A stretch of 64,000 nt of DNA, from positions 4,336,869 to 4,400,868 of the forward strand of contig NZ_CP018866.1 in NCBI RefSeq assembly GCF_002250055.1. Reading direction: 5' to 3'. Made by a program: the position numbers and the translations under genes. Each line of letters starts with the position of its first letter. Within the stretch, counting starts at the first letter, position 1. The notes below the pieces were generated by a model, which saw nothing but the letters and a program-made list of their open reading frames with translations, did no database searches and was not told the DNA's origin. The DNA is from Sutcliffiella cohnii. Its GTDB lineage: Bacteria; Bacillota; Bacilli; Bacillales; Bacillaceae_I. Shown one piece after another: positions 8,593 to 17,534 of this stretch.

Positions 8593-8632
8593 CGACAGCT
8601 GTCGATTAATGGCAGCTGTCGTTGTTTTTTTA
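8590..8632. terminator. Terminator between 37-residue peptide gene and pcp
   Basis: A 10-bp perfect stem ACGACAGCTG / CAGCTGTCGT followed on the plus strand by TTGTTTTTTT. It sits right after the stop of the small plus-strand gene and before the stop of convergent pcp. Confidence 0.9.
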
Positions 8633-9232
8633 TTATAAAGTCGTCAAACAAATTCGGATCGCCTCAGTTAAATCACGTTGTGACCAGCTCGGGCTATTTT
8701 TCAATTGAATCGCTAGCTCATGAGAAGCTGGTATGTGAATAAAGCCTGCTGGGATTGGCGTTCGTTCCTTTTCTATTTTCTGTAAAACAGCATACATTAC
8801 GTTATTGCAAAGATAGGTACCCGCTGTGTTTGATATTTTCGCAGGGTACCCATGTTCTTTTAACGAGTTCACCATTGCACGGATCGGTAATGTTGAAAAG
8901 AACCCCGCTGGTCCGTCATTAGAAATAGGCTCATCCTCACATATAACACCATTGTTATCAGGCGCACCGTCCTTGCAGTTAATCGCAATCCGTTCTGGTG
9001 TTATGTGCTGGCGGCCAGCTGCCAAACCGAGTGAGACTACTGCATCTGGTTTGATTTCTTCGTAATGGTGAATGATTTCTTTTTCCGACTGTTGAAAATC
9101 AACCGGGAGTACTTTGCTTATGATTTGATACCCGTTAATTGTTTCTCCATCGAGCTTTTTAACGATTTCCTCTGTTGGATTAACTGGAAAATCAAGAAAC
9201 GGGACGAACCCAGTTAGTAGTAGTTTTTTCAT
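8633..9232 (-). CDS. pcp: Pyroglutamyl-peptidase I
   Basis: 199 residues, a cysteine peptidase of family C15 that removes N-terminal pyroglutamate from peptides in the cytoplasm. Diagnostic blocks: LLTGFVPFLDFPVNP (N-terminus), VSLGLAAGRQHITPER, the catalytic Cys block AGTYLCNNVMY (about 135-145) and the His block GFIHIPASHE. A Glu just after the N-terminal third completes the triad in the family. Slightly shorter than the usual 210-215 residues at the C-terminus. ATG start with AAAGGAGTG. Separated from the chromate transporter genes by about 30 nt, so possibly the operon's last gene. Confidence 0.93.
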   Translation of the reverse strand: MKKLLLTGFVPFLDFPVNPTEEIVKKLDGETINGYQIISKVLPVDFQQSEKEIIHHYEEIKPDAVVSLGLAAGRQHITPERIAINCKDGAPDNNGVICEDEPISNDGPAGFFSTLPIRAMVNSLKEHGYPAKISNTAGTYLCNNVMYAVLQKIEKERTPIPAGFIHIPASHELAIQLKNSPSWSQRDLTEAIRICLTTL

Positions 9233-9261
9233 AGGTAGTCACTCCTTTCTTTCGTTGTTAC

Positions 9262-9795
9262 TTATGCAAGAACTAGCGCTCCGTACACTAGTGCACCGAC
9301 AATCACGTAAGCAGGGTGTACTTTCCACTTTTCTAAAAGTAAGTAGCTAACAACGATTAATATAATTGTTTGAAGGAGGCCAGTTCCTTCGTACGACTGT
9401 GCAAAAAATCGGTACGCCATAACGCCAAGTAATAGGGCAATTGTTGGGCGTACGTAATTTGTCATTCTTTTTACTTTTGGTGAATCTTTAAATTTATAAA
9501 GTAAGCTCATGAGGCCGATCATTAGTAGTAACGACGGGGCAACCGTTGCGAAAACAGCGATACTCGCACCAAGTACTCCGCCTACCTCATAGCCAATGTA
9601 ACCTGCCATTTTCGTTGCAATTGGGCCTGGCAAGGCGTTTCCGAGAGCAAGCACTTCACTAAACTCTTGAACCGTTAACCAACCGTAACGATGAACCACT
9701 TCATTTTCAACTAATGGGATAGAAGCAGGACCACCACCATACCCTAGTATCCCTGGAATAAAGAAGGCGAGAAATATTTCCCAATAAAGGATCAT
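9262..9795 (-). CDS. Chromate transporter family protein, second half
   Basis: 177 residues, five to six membrane helices, one CHR domain: FIPGILGYGGGPASIPLVENEVV and GNALPGPIATKMAGYIGY are the conserved signatures. Short CHR proteins work as pairs with the two halves inserted in opposite orientation; this is the partner of the gene directly upstream, whose reading frame it overlaps by 4 nt. Related to YwrA/YwrB of B. subtilis. Chromate efflux is the named family activity, but the natural substrate is not certain. Confidence 0.9.
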   Translation of the reverse strand: MILYWEIFLAFFIPGILGYGGGPASIPLVENEVVHRYGWLTVQEFSEVLALGNALPGPIATKMAGYIGYEVGGVLGASIAVFATVAPSLLLMIGLMSLLYKFKDSPKVKRMTNYVRPTIALLLGVMAYRFFAQSYEGTGLLQTIILIVVSYLLLEKWKVHPAYVIVGALVYGALVLA

Positions 9796-10352
9796 GCTGA
9801 TTCGCCTCCTTTTTCCGGTTGTTTATCTTTTTTAAAAAATGCCGCAGCTAGTAGCACTCCAATTAGAATTCCAGGGTGCAAACCTAACATTTCAATAAGT
9901 AGAAGACTTGCTACTACTAAAATAATTGCAGGTAGGAGGCCAAGACCTTTTTTTGAGTTCTTGAAAAAATCCCAAGTTAGCACTGCGAGCATCACCCCTA
10001 CGACAGGAACAACTGCTTTTGTCATTCCTTGGATGACTGGATTATCTTTAAATTGCGTTAAGGTCGTTAAAATGACTATCATTAATAGAATGGTCGGCAT
10101 AATGGATGCAAAGATCGCATTCAACATACCTAGCACTCCACCTACTCGGTAGCCGATATAACCTGCCATTTTCGTATTTATAGGTCCAGGTAACGTATTG
10201 CCAAGCGCAAGTACATCTGAAAATTCATCGTCCGTGAGCCATTTAAATCGCTCGACTACTTCCTTATGTACGAGCGGAATACTTGAAGGACCACCGCCAT
10301 AGCCTAGCATTCCAGAACGAAAAAATGCGATAAAAATATGCCATTGCTTCAT
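9792..10352 (-). CDS. Chromate transporter family protein, first half
   Basis: 186 residues, one CHR domain (FFRSGMLGYGGGPSSIPLV, GNTLPGPINTKMAGYIGY). The start was set at ATG 10352 (protein beginning MKQWHIFIAFF) and not at the ATG at 10403. It aligns with the start of the partner protein and has AGGT 8 nt upstream, while the upstream ATG has no ribosome binding site. It overlaps its partner by 4 nt. In B. subtilis the ywrA/ywrB pair lies close to ywrD, as here, with the IS256 element and repeats now in between. Confidence 0.88.
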   Translation of the reverse strand: MKQWHIFIAFFRSGMLGYGGGPSSIPLVHKEVVERFKWLTDDEFSDVLALGNTLPGPINTKMAGYIGYRVGGVLGMLNAIFASIMPTILLMIVILTTLTQFKDNPVIQGMTKAVVPVVGVMLAVLTWDFFKNSKKGLGLLPAIILVVASLLLIEMLGLHPGILIGVLLAAAFFKKDKQPEKGGESA

Positions 10353-10454
10353 GCTGAAACCTACTTTCTTTTTAGATGGATCAAGATTAGTATTGATCTT
10401 CATCTAGTTTCATTTTATTTCCGTTAAACGGCGTTGGGTTGGGGTTAATCGCGG

Positions 10455-10514
10455 GTGGGTATTGCATTTTATTTGCGGTAATTCACTTTTATTTGCGGTA
10501 GCACGCTTTTATTT
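10455..10514. repeat. Left part of TATTTGCG 21-bp array, split by IS256
   Basis: TATTTGCGGTA units spaced 21 bp, followed by the left 8-bp target duplicate TTTTATTT (10507-10514). The array resumes unbroken beyond the insertion at 11897. Confidence 0.85.
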
Positions 10515-10571
10515 GGTACTGTCAATAATTATGTGTAAGCATTTGTACTCAATGAGTTATATGTCTTTGTT

Positions 10572-10613
10572 AGTGGAGGATTCAGGCAGCCGCGGCTGCC
10601 TGAATCCTCCACT
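10572..10613. terminator. 42-bp perfect palindrome after the transposase gene
   Basis: AGTGGAGGATTCAGGCAGCC and its exact complement meet without a loop; the palindrome begins 2 nt after the transposase stop. On the plus strand it is followed by TTTT, so it may end transcription entering the element antisense to the transposase as well as close the transposase message. Confidence 0.6.
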
Positions 10614-10614
10614 T

Positions 10615-11790
10615 TTAGGCTTTGGGATACCGCTCCTCAAACATTTTTAATATTTGATCATGAGCTAGGCCGAATCCACTTAGTTTTCTTCTTGACCAGC
10701 GCTCGTTATAGTCGATAGAGGTCAGGTACGTAATCTTTTCAGCTGCTTCAATGTTAGGCAGGCTATTCATGGTTTTTAACCTCTTGCGGATTTCCTTAAT
10801 GGTACGCTCAATAAGATTTGTAGTGTAGATGTACTTTTGGACATCCTCAGGGTAGCGTAAAAAGGTTAAGAGTACTGGAAGGTCTTCTTCCCAAGAAGCT
10901 ATTTCTCGACTGTAGCGCTTTTTCCATTTCTCCCTGAGCTCTCCGAACGCTTTCTCAGCTTCTTCGTATGTGCTTGATGTATAGACTTTTTTAAAATCAG
11001 TACTTAGCTCAGCTTGATCCTTCTTACGTGCTTTATTCATAGTGGAACGGACCTTGTGTATTACACAACGTTGAACATCAGCTTTTGGAAAGATGGAACG
11101 AAATGCCTCTTCGAGACCAGTCAGTCCGTCAAAAACGCCTAGCAGTACTTCCTGTACTCCTCTGTTGCGCAGGTCCTGGAGGATTTCCTTCCAACCATTT
11201 GAAGATTCTATTCCTCCTACATAAAAACCAAGGATTTCCCTGTGGCCTTCCGGAGTAATTCCTAGAACAATATAGACAGCTTCTTTGGCTACTGTATCTC
11301 TACGAATCTTTACAAATAAAGCATCAAGAAATAAAGCACAATAGCGCTCCTTTAAAGGGCGGTTCTGCCATTCAATCACATCCTCCATCACGGCAGATGT
11401 GATATTCGATATGGTGCCAGGGGAATATTGTTCCCCAAGCAAGTTTTTCAAGATGCTCCCTACCTGACGGACTCCAACCCCGTGTTGATAAAGTTGAACA
11501 ACGAGCTCATCTACTGCAACCATTCGCCTCTGATAAGGCTCAAACATATTAGTTGTGAACTCTCCCTTACGATCACGGGGAACAGCCAAATCTTCAACGC
11601 GGCCATACATGGTGTCGAGAGTCCTCGGATAGTATCCGTTACGCGAATTTCCTTCTCCGACAGGTTCGTTCTCTAGTACACTCTTGATTTCCTCACGCAA
11701 GATAGTTTCTATTTTCTCCTTTAGGAGATCCTGCATGGAGATTTTTAAGATAGTGGCTAAATCTAATTTATCTGTGTTAAAATGAGACAT
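10615..11790 (-). CDS. IS256-family (Mutator-type) transposase
   Basis: 391 residues, full length for the family. The DDE residues appear as LDALFVKIRRD (first Asp, about residue 150), GVFDGLTGLEEAF (second Asp, about 215) and TTNLIERTIKEIRKR (Glu, about 326). The Mutator signature around HKVRSTMNKARKKD is present. It catalyses copy-out/paste-in transposition with 8- to 9-bp duplications. No frameshift or stop. The start is ATG at 11790. Confidence 0.95.
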   Translation of the reverse strand: MSHFNTDKLDLATILKISMQDLLKEKIETILREEIKSVLENEPVGEGNSRNGYYPRTLDTMYGRVEDLAVPRDRKGEFTTNMFEPYQRRMVAVDELVVQLYQHGVGVRQVGSILKNLLGEQYSPGTISNITSAVMEDVIEWQNRPLKERYCALFLDALFVKIRRDTVAKEAVYIVLGITPEGHREILGFYVGGIESSNGWKEILQDLRNRGVQEVLLGVFDGLTGLEEAFRSIFPKADVQRCVIHKVRSTMNKARKKDQAELSTDFKKVYTSSTYEEAEKAFGELREKWKKRYSREIASWEEDLPVLLTFLRYPEDVQKYIYTTNLIERTIKEIRKRLKTMNSLPNIEAAEKITYLTSIDYNERWSRRKLSGFGLAHDQILKMFEERYPKA

Positions 11791-11896
11791 GGATAAAGTA
11801 CTCCTCTCAAAGGTTATTGTGGTGATAACTCAGAGAGTACTTTGTCCTTTTTTATTTGTCTAGCAAAAGGACTTACACATACTTTTATACATCATC

Positions 11897-11990
11897 TTTT
11901 ATTTGCGACAACTACTTTTTATTTGCGATTACCCACTTTTATTTGCGATAACCAAGCTTTATTTGCGATCCCCCACTCACCAACGCCAGT
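11897..11990. repeat. Right part of TATTTGCG 21-bp array
   Basis: Four units of TATTTGCGA(T) at about 21-bp spacing, each followed by a variable C/A-rich stretch and CTTT. Removing the IS and one TTTTATTT joins it in register with 10455-10506, giving an array of about seven units between the chromate transporter and gamma-glutamyltransferase genes. Confidence 0.88.
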
Positions 11991-12003
11991 CCCCTCTACT
12001 ACA

Positions 12004-13617
12004 TTAATACCCCGCTACTTCACCATCAGTTCTTGATTCCGTTCCACCTGTTAGGACGCCTGTTTCCGGGTTGCGCCAGATGATTTGACCGCGTCCGAAG
12101 CTGCCAGAGTCTAACGCGACTTCGATTTGGTGACCTTTTCGCGCTAACGCTTGTGCGAGATGGGTCGGGAAGGTTGGTTCGACCATCACTTTCTTCCCTT
12201 CCATCCATTGCCATCTAGGTGCGTCTAATGCTGCTTGTGGATTCAAATGGAAGTCAATTGTGTTCATAATTACTTGCATGTGACCTTGTGGCTGCATGTA
12301 ACCGCCCATAACACCGAAAGGTCCGACTGCTTCATCACCCTTCGTTAAAAAGCCTGGAATGATTGTATGATATGTTTTCTTTCCTGGCGCTAATGCGTTT
12401 TCGTGTTCAGGATCTAATGAAAAATCGTGTCCACGGTTTTGTAAGGCAATGCCAGTTCCGGGAACGACTACTCCTGAGCCGAAGCCCATATAGTTGCTTT
12501 GGATGAAAGATACCATGTTTCCTTCGCCGTCAGCTGTAGCTAAGTAGACCGTACCACCTTTTGGCGGAGTTCCAGGCTCAGGCGTAATGGCCACATCTCC
12601 AATTAGAGCACGTCGCTCCGTTGCGAATTTTTTGCTTAAAAGCTCCTCTGCACTGTATTTCATTGTGCGCGGGTCAGATACGTATTTTTTTGTATCTTCA
12701 AACGCTAGCTTCATCGCTTCTATTTGTTTATGATACGTTTCTACCGTATCTCTATCAGTAAACACATCATCGTTTAAAATGTTTAATGCCATTAGGGCTG
12801 CTATTCCTTGGCCGTTCGGAGGAATTTCCCAAACGTCGTACCCTTTATAATTTACACGAATTGGGTCTACCCATTCAGGTTCATAGTTTGCTAAGTCTTC
12901 ATACGAAATAAATCCGTTATGTTCCTTTGAAAAGGCTGCGATTTTTTCTGCTAATTCTCCACGGTAAAATGCTTCGCCATTCGTTTCGCCAATTGCACGT
13001 AACGTATTTGCGTGACCTTCTGATGCCCAAATTTCGCCGATTTCTGGTGGACGACCTTTTGGAGCAAACGTTTCGAACCAACCTGAAAATTCTTCTGACG
13101 TTCCTTGCTGTTTGTATGCTTGATAAGCTCCCTTCCAGTACTTTCCTAACGTCGGTGATACTGGGTAGCCTTCTGTTGCGTACTGGATAGCTGGCTCTAA
13201 TACTTCGCTTAATGGTAATTTTCCAAATCGTTTCGAAAGTGTCGCCCACGCTGCTGGTGCTCCTGGTACTGTAACAGGAATTAATCCGAGCTTTGGCATT
13301 TTTTCTGTGTACCCTCGTTCCTTCACCGCATCGATGGAAAGAGAGGCAGGGGCTGGACCGCTTGCATTTAATCCGTGCAATTCCCCTTTTGTCCAGACAA
13401 GCGCAAACGCATCTCCGCCAATCCCATTAGATGTTGGTTCCACTACTGTTAAACAGGCTGCTGTTGCAATGGCTGCATCAATGGCATTTCCACCTTTTTT
13501 TAAAATATGTAATCCTGCTTGTGCAGCTAAAGGTTGTGATGTTGCGACCATACCATTTTTCGCGAACACTGTATTTCGCTGCGATGGATATGGATGGTAT
13601 AAATAATCTTGTTTCAT
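12004..13617 (-). CDS. ywrD: Gamma-glutamyltransferase, YwrD type
   Basis: 537 residues. Blocks of the Ntn-hydrolase gamma-glutamyltransferase family: GMVATSQPLAAQAGLHILKKG and GGNAIDAAIATAACLTVVEP at the N-terminus, GIGGDAFALVW, and the processing/nucleophile region GGTVYLATAD (Thr, about residue 355), followed by SYMGFGSG-like NYMGFGSGVV and FGVMGGYMQPQGH. There is no signal peptide, so it should be cytoplasmic, unlike secreted Ggt. Start placed at ATG 13617: the GGGGGA ribosome binding site is 9 nt upstream of it but would abut the in-frame TTG at 13626. Confidence 0.9.
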   Translation of the reverse strand: MKQDYLYHPYPSQRNTVFAKNGMVATSQPLAAQAGLHILKKGGNAIDAAIATAACLTVVEPTSNGIGGDAFALVWTKGELHGLNASGPAPASLSIDAVKERGYTEKMPKLGLIPVTVPGAPAAWATLSKRFGKLPLSEVLEPAIQYATEGYPVSPTLGKYWKGAYQAYKQQGTSEEFSGWFETFAPKGRPPEIGEIWASEGHANTLRAIGETNGEAFYRGELAEKIAAFSKEHNGFISYEDLANYEPEWVDPIRVNYKGYDVWEIPPNGQGIAALMALNILNDDVFTDRDTVETYHKQIEAMKLAFEDTKKYVSDPRTMKYSAEELLSKKFATERRALIGDVAITPEPGTPPKGGTVYLATADGEGNMVSFIQSNYMGFGSGVVVPGTGIALQNRGHDFSLDPEHENALAPGKKTYHTIIPGFLTKGDEAVGPFGVMGGYMQPQGHMQVIMNTIDFHLNPQAALDAPRWQWMEGKKVMVEPTFPTHLAQALARKGHQIEVALDSGSFGRGQIIWRNPETGVLTGGTESRTDGEVAGY

Positions 13618-13718
13618 TTTTCCCAATCCCCCTAATATTTCGATTTTCGAAATTATCTATTATTATACTTACTTTCTCTACTATTTTAAAGCAATTTATC
13701 ATTTTTAGGGTAGGCAAA

Positions 13719-13748
13719 TAAAAAAGAACCCTAACAATCATGGGTTCA
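13719..13748 (-). terminator. Terminator after second histidine kinase
   Basis: GAACCC-loop-GGGTTC followed by TTTTTT on the minus strand, directly after the kinase stop codon. Confidence 0.85.
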
Positions 13749-13749
13749 C

Positions 13750-15441
13750 TTAAGATGGTAGTGGTAATGTTATTAAGATCGTTGTTCCTTTTTCTGACGT
13801 ATCGTACACTTCAATTGTACCACCATGGTTATCTACAATTCGTTGCACAATTGTTAAGCCAAGACCTGTACCGGTTTCTTTTGAAGTGAAAAATGGATTA
13901 AAAACTAACTTTTTCGTTTCATCAGGCATCCCTATACCGGTGTCTTTTATAAATAGTTGATATTCTTTTTCCTTCTTTACTGAATAAACCGAAAGTTCCC
14001 CCGTACCGCCCATCGCTTCCATGCTGTTTCTTGCTAAATTGTATAGTACTTGTTTCATTTGTTTTGGGTCGAGGAAAAGCTTCGTATCGTCTAGGTTAAT
14101 AGTAACTTTTAAACGACTATTATTGTTAAACAATTTTGGGATTTCGTTAATGATGTCAATAATGGACATTTTTATTAAATGTTGTGTAGTTGGTCTTGCA
14201 ATGAGTAGCATATCATCCACGATGGAGTTAATTCGGTCTAACTCTTTTAGTAATAGTGCCAACTGATATTTTTCATTTTGTTCTTTAGTAAAGCTTTGTT
14301 TCATTAATTTTATAAACCCAGAAATGACTGTCAGCGGATTGCGAATTTCATGGGCCGCTCCTGCACTCATTTCTCCTAAAAGTGCTAGTTTTTCTGTTTG
14401 TTGAATTTTTCTTTGCATCTCTTCAATTTCTGTTATATCGATGAAATGTATAATTCTCCCGATAAGCTGTTCGTTTTTATTTTTCAATTCAGATTGGGAA
14501 AATAAAAGAACTTGACTTTTGTATAGAACTTTTTGGTTTTTGCAAAATTCTCTAGAGCGAATTATTTTCCAAAATTGTTCATCTGATCTTAGCTGACCAA
14601 TAACTTCCTTCTCATTAATCTTCAATACTTCCTTCGCTGTTACGTTTAGGAAAAATTCATTTACCGTATCATCTGACGTAATGATCCCTACTGGTAAAGA
14701 ATTTAATATTTGTTCACGATATGTTTTATCCTTTTTCACTTGTTCAAACATTTTATAATAATTTTTAAAGGCAATTGACACGATTACAACTATAATAGTA
14801 AAAACGGCTAAGCCAAAAATAGGAAAAGGATCTATTAATATTAATAAAATAATAGATAATATTAGTGTCGCAAAATAGTGTGTCACCGATCCGTCACTTA
14901 GATTTTTAACCATAGTAGTTACTTTTACTGAGTTGGCAATAGCAAAATAAGATGCTATAACGGCAATATTTACAACGAAATAAATAGCCGTTGAAACGAT
15001 ATAAGCGTGCGCATACTCTAGTGATAATGCGCCAATTTCTCCACCGAGGGTTTTATAAATATAATAAGCAATCGTATATAAACTAACATAGAGACTAAAG
15101 TTAAATAAATGCTTCCACCACTCCGTCCCTTTATGAGTAAAGTAATTTGGCACAATACTTAGCAATAATATGAAAAGTGTCGTTTCAAGTCCATAGAAAA
15201 AAAGGGTGGATAAATAGATGGTAGCATCTAAACACAATGAGTTATCACGGGGAGGAATGTAAATTAAATAAATATTTAATAGGGCAACAGCAAAAATTGA
15301 TAATAGGATAATACTCCAATGAGGCACAACAATATTAAATGAAAAATGCGTAATAAATAGAGCAAGTCCTATCATTATAATGCTTGCTATATATAAATTA
15401 CTCGTTTTTTTAAAAAGGGCTTGAATTCCCATCAATATCAC
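13750..15441 (-). CDS. Orphan membrane histidine kinase A
   Basis: About 560 residues. N-terminal membrane domain of about seven helices (1-225), short PAS-like region (about 240-345, SLPVGIITSDDTVNEFFLN), HisKA with phospho-accepting His near residue 364 in AAHEIRNPLTVISGF, and HATPase_c with N box (LYNLARNSMEAM), G1 DTGIGMP and G2 GTGLGLTIVQ. The AAHEIRNPLT block is typical of sporulation kinases (KinB/KinC/KinD type), and there is no response regulator nearby. Feeding the Spo0F phosphorelay is therefore likely but inferred. Start uncertain: GTG at 15441 or ATG four codons later. Confidence 0.87.
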   Translation of the reverse strand: MILMGIQALFKKTSNLYIASIIMIGLALFITHFSFNIVVPHWSIILLSIFAVALLNIYLIYIPPRDNSLCLDATIYLSTLFFYGLETTLFILLLSIVPNYFTHKGTEWWKHLFNFSLYVSLYTIAYYIYKTLGGEIGALSLEYAHAYIVSTAIYFVVNIAVIASYFAIANSVKVTTMVKNLSDGSVTHYFATLILSIILLILIDPFPIFGLAVFTIIVVIVSIAFKNYYKMFEQVKKDKTYREQILNSLPVGIITSDDTVNEFFLNVTAKEVLKINEKEVIGQLRSDEQFWKIIRSREFCKNQKVLYKSQVLLFSQSELKNKNEQLIGRIIHFIDITEIEEMQRKIQQTEKLALLGEMSAGAAHEIRNPLTVISGFIKLMKQSFTKEQNEKYQLALLLKELDRINSIVDDMLLIARPTTQHLIKMSIIDIINEIPKLFNNNSRLKVTINLDDTKLFLDPKQMKQVLYNLARNSMEAMGGTGELSVYSVKKEKEYQLFIKDTGIGMPDETKKLVFNPFFTSKETGTGLGLTIVQRIVDNHGGTIEVYDTSEKGTTILITLPLPS

Positions 15442-15566
15442 ACTCTATCCACGAAAGTCCTTATCATTTTACTACTACTCTCATTTTAATTTATTTGTTT
15501 TGATTTTACAATATTTAACTTTGTTTGACAGCATTCGAGTTTTTTCGACTTTTTTGGAAGAAAAAA

Positions 15567-15592
15567 GGAACCTCTCTGTCAAAGAGGTTCTA
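15567..15592 (-). terminator. Terminator after first histidine kinase
   Basis: GAACCTCTTTGACAGAGAGG stem-loop ending in GGTTC and followed on the minus strand by CTTTTTTC, overlapping the end of the upstream kinase gene. Confidence 0.85.
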
Positions 15593-17305
15593 ATCCTGTA
15601 AAGGTAACGTAATTAAGAAAGTTGTCCCATTTTCTGATGTCTCAAAAACTTCTATTTTTCCGTGATGGTCGTCTATTATTCTTTGTACAATCGTTAAGCC
15701 GAGCCCTGTACCAGTTTCTTTGGAGGTGAAAAACGGATTGAATACCGTTTTTACTGTCGCTTCGTCCATTCCTGTTCCACTATCTTTAATATATATTTCA
15801 TATGTTTGTTCCTTTTTTACTGAATAAATGGAAAGTCTCCCGAGCCCATCCATCGCTTCCACACTGTTTCGTATTAAATTGTACAAAACTTGCTTCATCT
15901 GTTTCGGATCAACTAGTAGTTTCGTATCATCCAACTGAATCGCAACGTGCATAGAATCGTTAAGTAATAGGTTTTTGGGCAGTTCATTTAATATTTCTTT
16001 AATCGACATGCGCATAAGTTGTGGAGATGCTGGTCGTGCAACCGTGAGCATATCTTCAACTATCGTATTAATCCGCTCTAGCTCTTTAAGCAATAAAGGC
16101 AGTTGATACCTTTCGTTATTTTCTTTCGTAAAGCTTTGTTTCATTAACGTTAAAAATCCTGAAATAACGGTTAATGGGTTCCGAATTTCGTGCGCCGCTC
16201 CTGCACTCATTTCTCCTAAAAGTGCAAGTTTCTCTGTTTGGTTTATTTTTCTTTGCATTTCCTCTATTTCTGTCATATCAATAAAATGGATAATCCTACC
16301 GATAAGTTGTTCTTTCTTATTTTTTAATTCGGATTGTGACAATAGAAATAATCGATCGTTATGTTTTACATTTTTATTATGGCACAAGTCTCTAGAATAG
16401 ATTACTTTCCAAAATTCCTGATCTTTATATAAATGAGGCTTTACGTCCTTTTCCTCTATTTGTAGAAGCTCTTTTGCTGTTGAATTTAGAAAGAATTCAT
16501 TTAACGTATCGTCTGATGTTATAATTCCGACTGGTAACGAATCTAAAATTTGTTCTCGATACGTTTTATCCTTTTTCGCTTGTTCATACATGTTAAAATA
16601 GTTTTTAAATGCAATCGATACTAGTACGTTTATAATCATGAAAATTAGTAGGCCGAAGATTGGGTGCGTTCCCATTAGAATAAGTAAAATATAGGATAAA
16701 ATCAGCGTTGCTAAATAGTGAAAAAAAGAATCTTCCGCAATGCTTTTTGCAATAGAAAACATATTGGTATCGTTTGCCATAGCAAAATAAGAAGTAACAA
16801 TAAAAATGTTCACGATATAATAAACTGCTGTAGAAATGATATAAGCATGTGCATAATTTAAGCCGAATAATCCTATTTCTCCACCGGTATAAATAAAGGC
16901 ATAATACGCACCAATTATTATCCAGTTGTACATACCAAAATTTACTATATGTTTCCACCATTCGGTTCCGTCTGTAATCCAATTGGTACTATGTTGAACA
17001 ATGTAGTAGAGAATCGTACTTATTAATAAAATTTGTAATGTAATTTCAATTCCATATAAATACATTACGCTTAAATACACAGTCGTATCCAAACATAATC
17101 TATTATCTTTTGGTGGTAAATAAATCATAAAAATATTTAATAAAATTATCGCAATTACAAGTAACCCCAATTGAAACCCGTTCGTTAACGGCATAGAAAA
17201 AGAAAAGTGCATTAAAAATAGAAGCACTCCGATGATTATTATGAAGGTTGCAAATAGATTGTGGGATTTTCTTAAAGATGATAGATTCCCCATATAAGAC
17301 CACAC
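15590..17305 (-). CDS. Orphan membrane histidine kinase B (paralogue of A)
   Basis: About 570 residues with the same architecture as its neighbour: seven-helix membrane domain, PAS-like segment (SLPVGIITSDDTLNEFFLN), HisKA His near 373 in AAHEIRNPLTVISGF, and HATPase_c (DSGTGMDEA, GTGLGLTIVQ). The two proteins are alike along their whole length, most strongly after residue 230, so they arose by tandem duplication. The membrane parts have diverged more, suggesting different input signals. Each has its own terminator, so they are probably separate units. Start is GTG 17305 or the ATG four codons in. Confidence 0.87.
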   Translation of the reverse strand: MWSYMGNLSSLRKSHNLFATFIIIIGVLLFLMHFSFSMPLTNGFQLGLLVIAIILLNIFMIYLPPKDNRLCLDTTVYLSVMYLYGIEITLQILLISTILYYIVQHSTNWITDGTEWWKHIVNFGMYNWIIIGAYYAFIYTGGEIGLFGLNYAHAYIISTAVYYIVNIFIVTSYFAMANDTNMFSIAKSIAEDSFFHYLATLILSYILLILMGTHPIFGLLIFMIINVLVSIAFKNYFNMYEQAKKDKTYREQILDSLPVGIITSDDTLNEFFLNSTAKELLQIEEKDVKPHLYKDQEFWKVIYSRDLCHNKNVKHNDRLFLLSQSELKNKKEQLIGRIIHFIDMTEIEEMQRKINQTEKLALLGEMSAGAAHEIRNPLTVISGFLTLMKQSFTKENNERYQLPLLLKELERINTIVEDMLTVARPASPQLMRMSIKEILNELPKNLLLNDSMHVAIQLDDTKLLVDPKQMKQVLYNLIRNSVEAMDGLGRLSIYSVKKEQTYEIYIKDSGTGMDEATVKTVFNPFFTSKETGTGLGLTIVQRIIDDHHGKIEVFETSENGTTFLITLPLQD

Positions 17306-17416
17306 TCATTTTTTTAATATTGTTAGACAAACCTACTATTAGTTTAGTTTATACGTAAAAAATATACAATAGATTCAAAAATACACAAATTAGTACATTA
17401 ATTCATACAAAACAAA

Positions 17417-17451
17417 AAATCTTTCCTAAGAAAGCTCTTAGAAAAGATTTT
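17417..17451. terminator. Terminator downstream of spoIIQ
   Basis: Stem AAATCTTTCCTAAGA with its near-complement after a short AGCT loop, T-rich on both sides, about 85 nt beyond the spoIIQ stop. Confidence 0.65.
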
Positions 17452-17534
17452 TGCTTGGTCGACATTCTCCATAAAATACTTTATGTTGTTAATGTCACAT
17501 CGGTTATTTATAGTATTACCCGATTAATTATTTT

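Larger units (their letters stand above)
10515..11896 (-). mobile_element. Intact IS256-family insertion sequence
   Basis: A 1,382-bp element. The 8-bp direct repeat TTTTATTT flanks it exactly (10507-10514 and 11897-11904). The imperfect terminal inverted repeats share TATGTGTAAG about 15 bp in from each end and match at about 18 of 25 positions. It carries one intact Mutator-type transposase on the minus strand. The conserved duplication and intact frame suggest a fairly recent insertion. Confidence 0.9.

Noticed and set aside
13617-13626. TTG start for gamma-glutamyltransferase
   Set aside because: The ribosome binding site would touch the start codon; the ATG three codons later has proper spacing.
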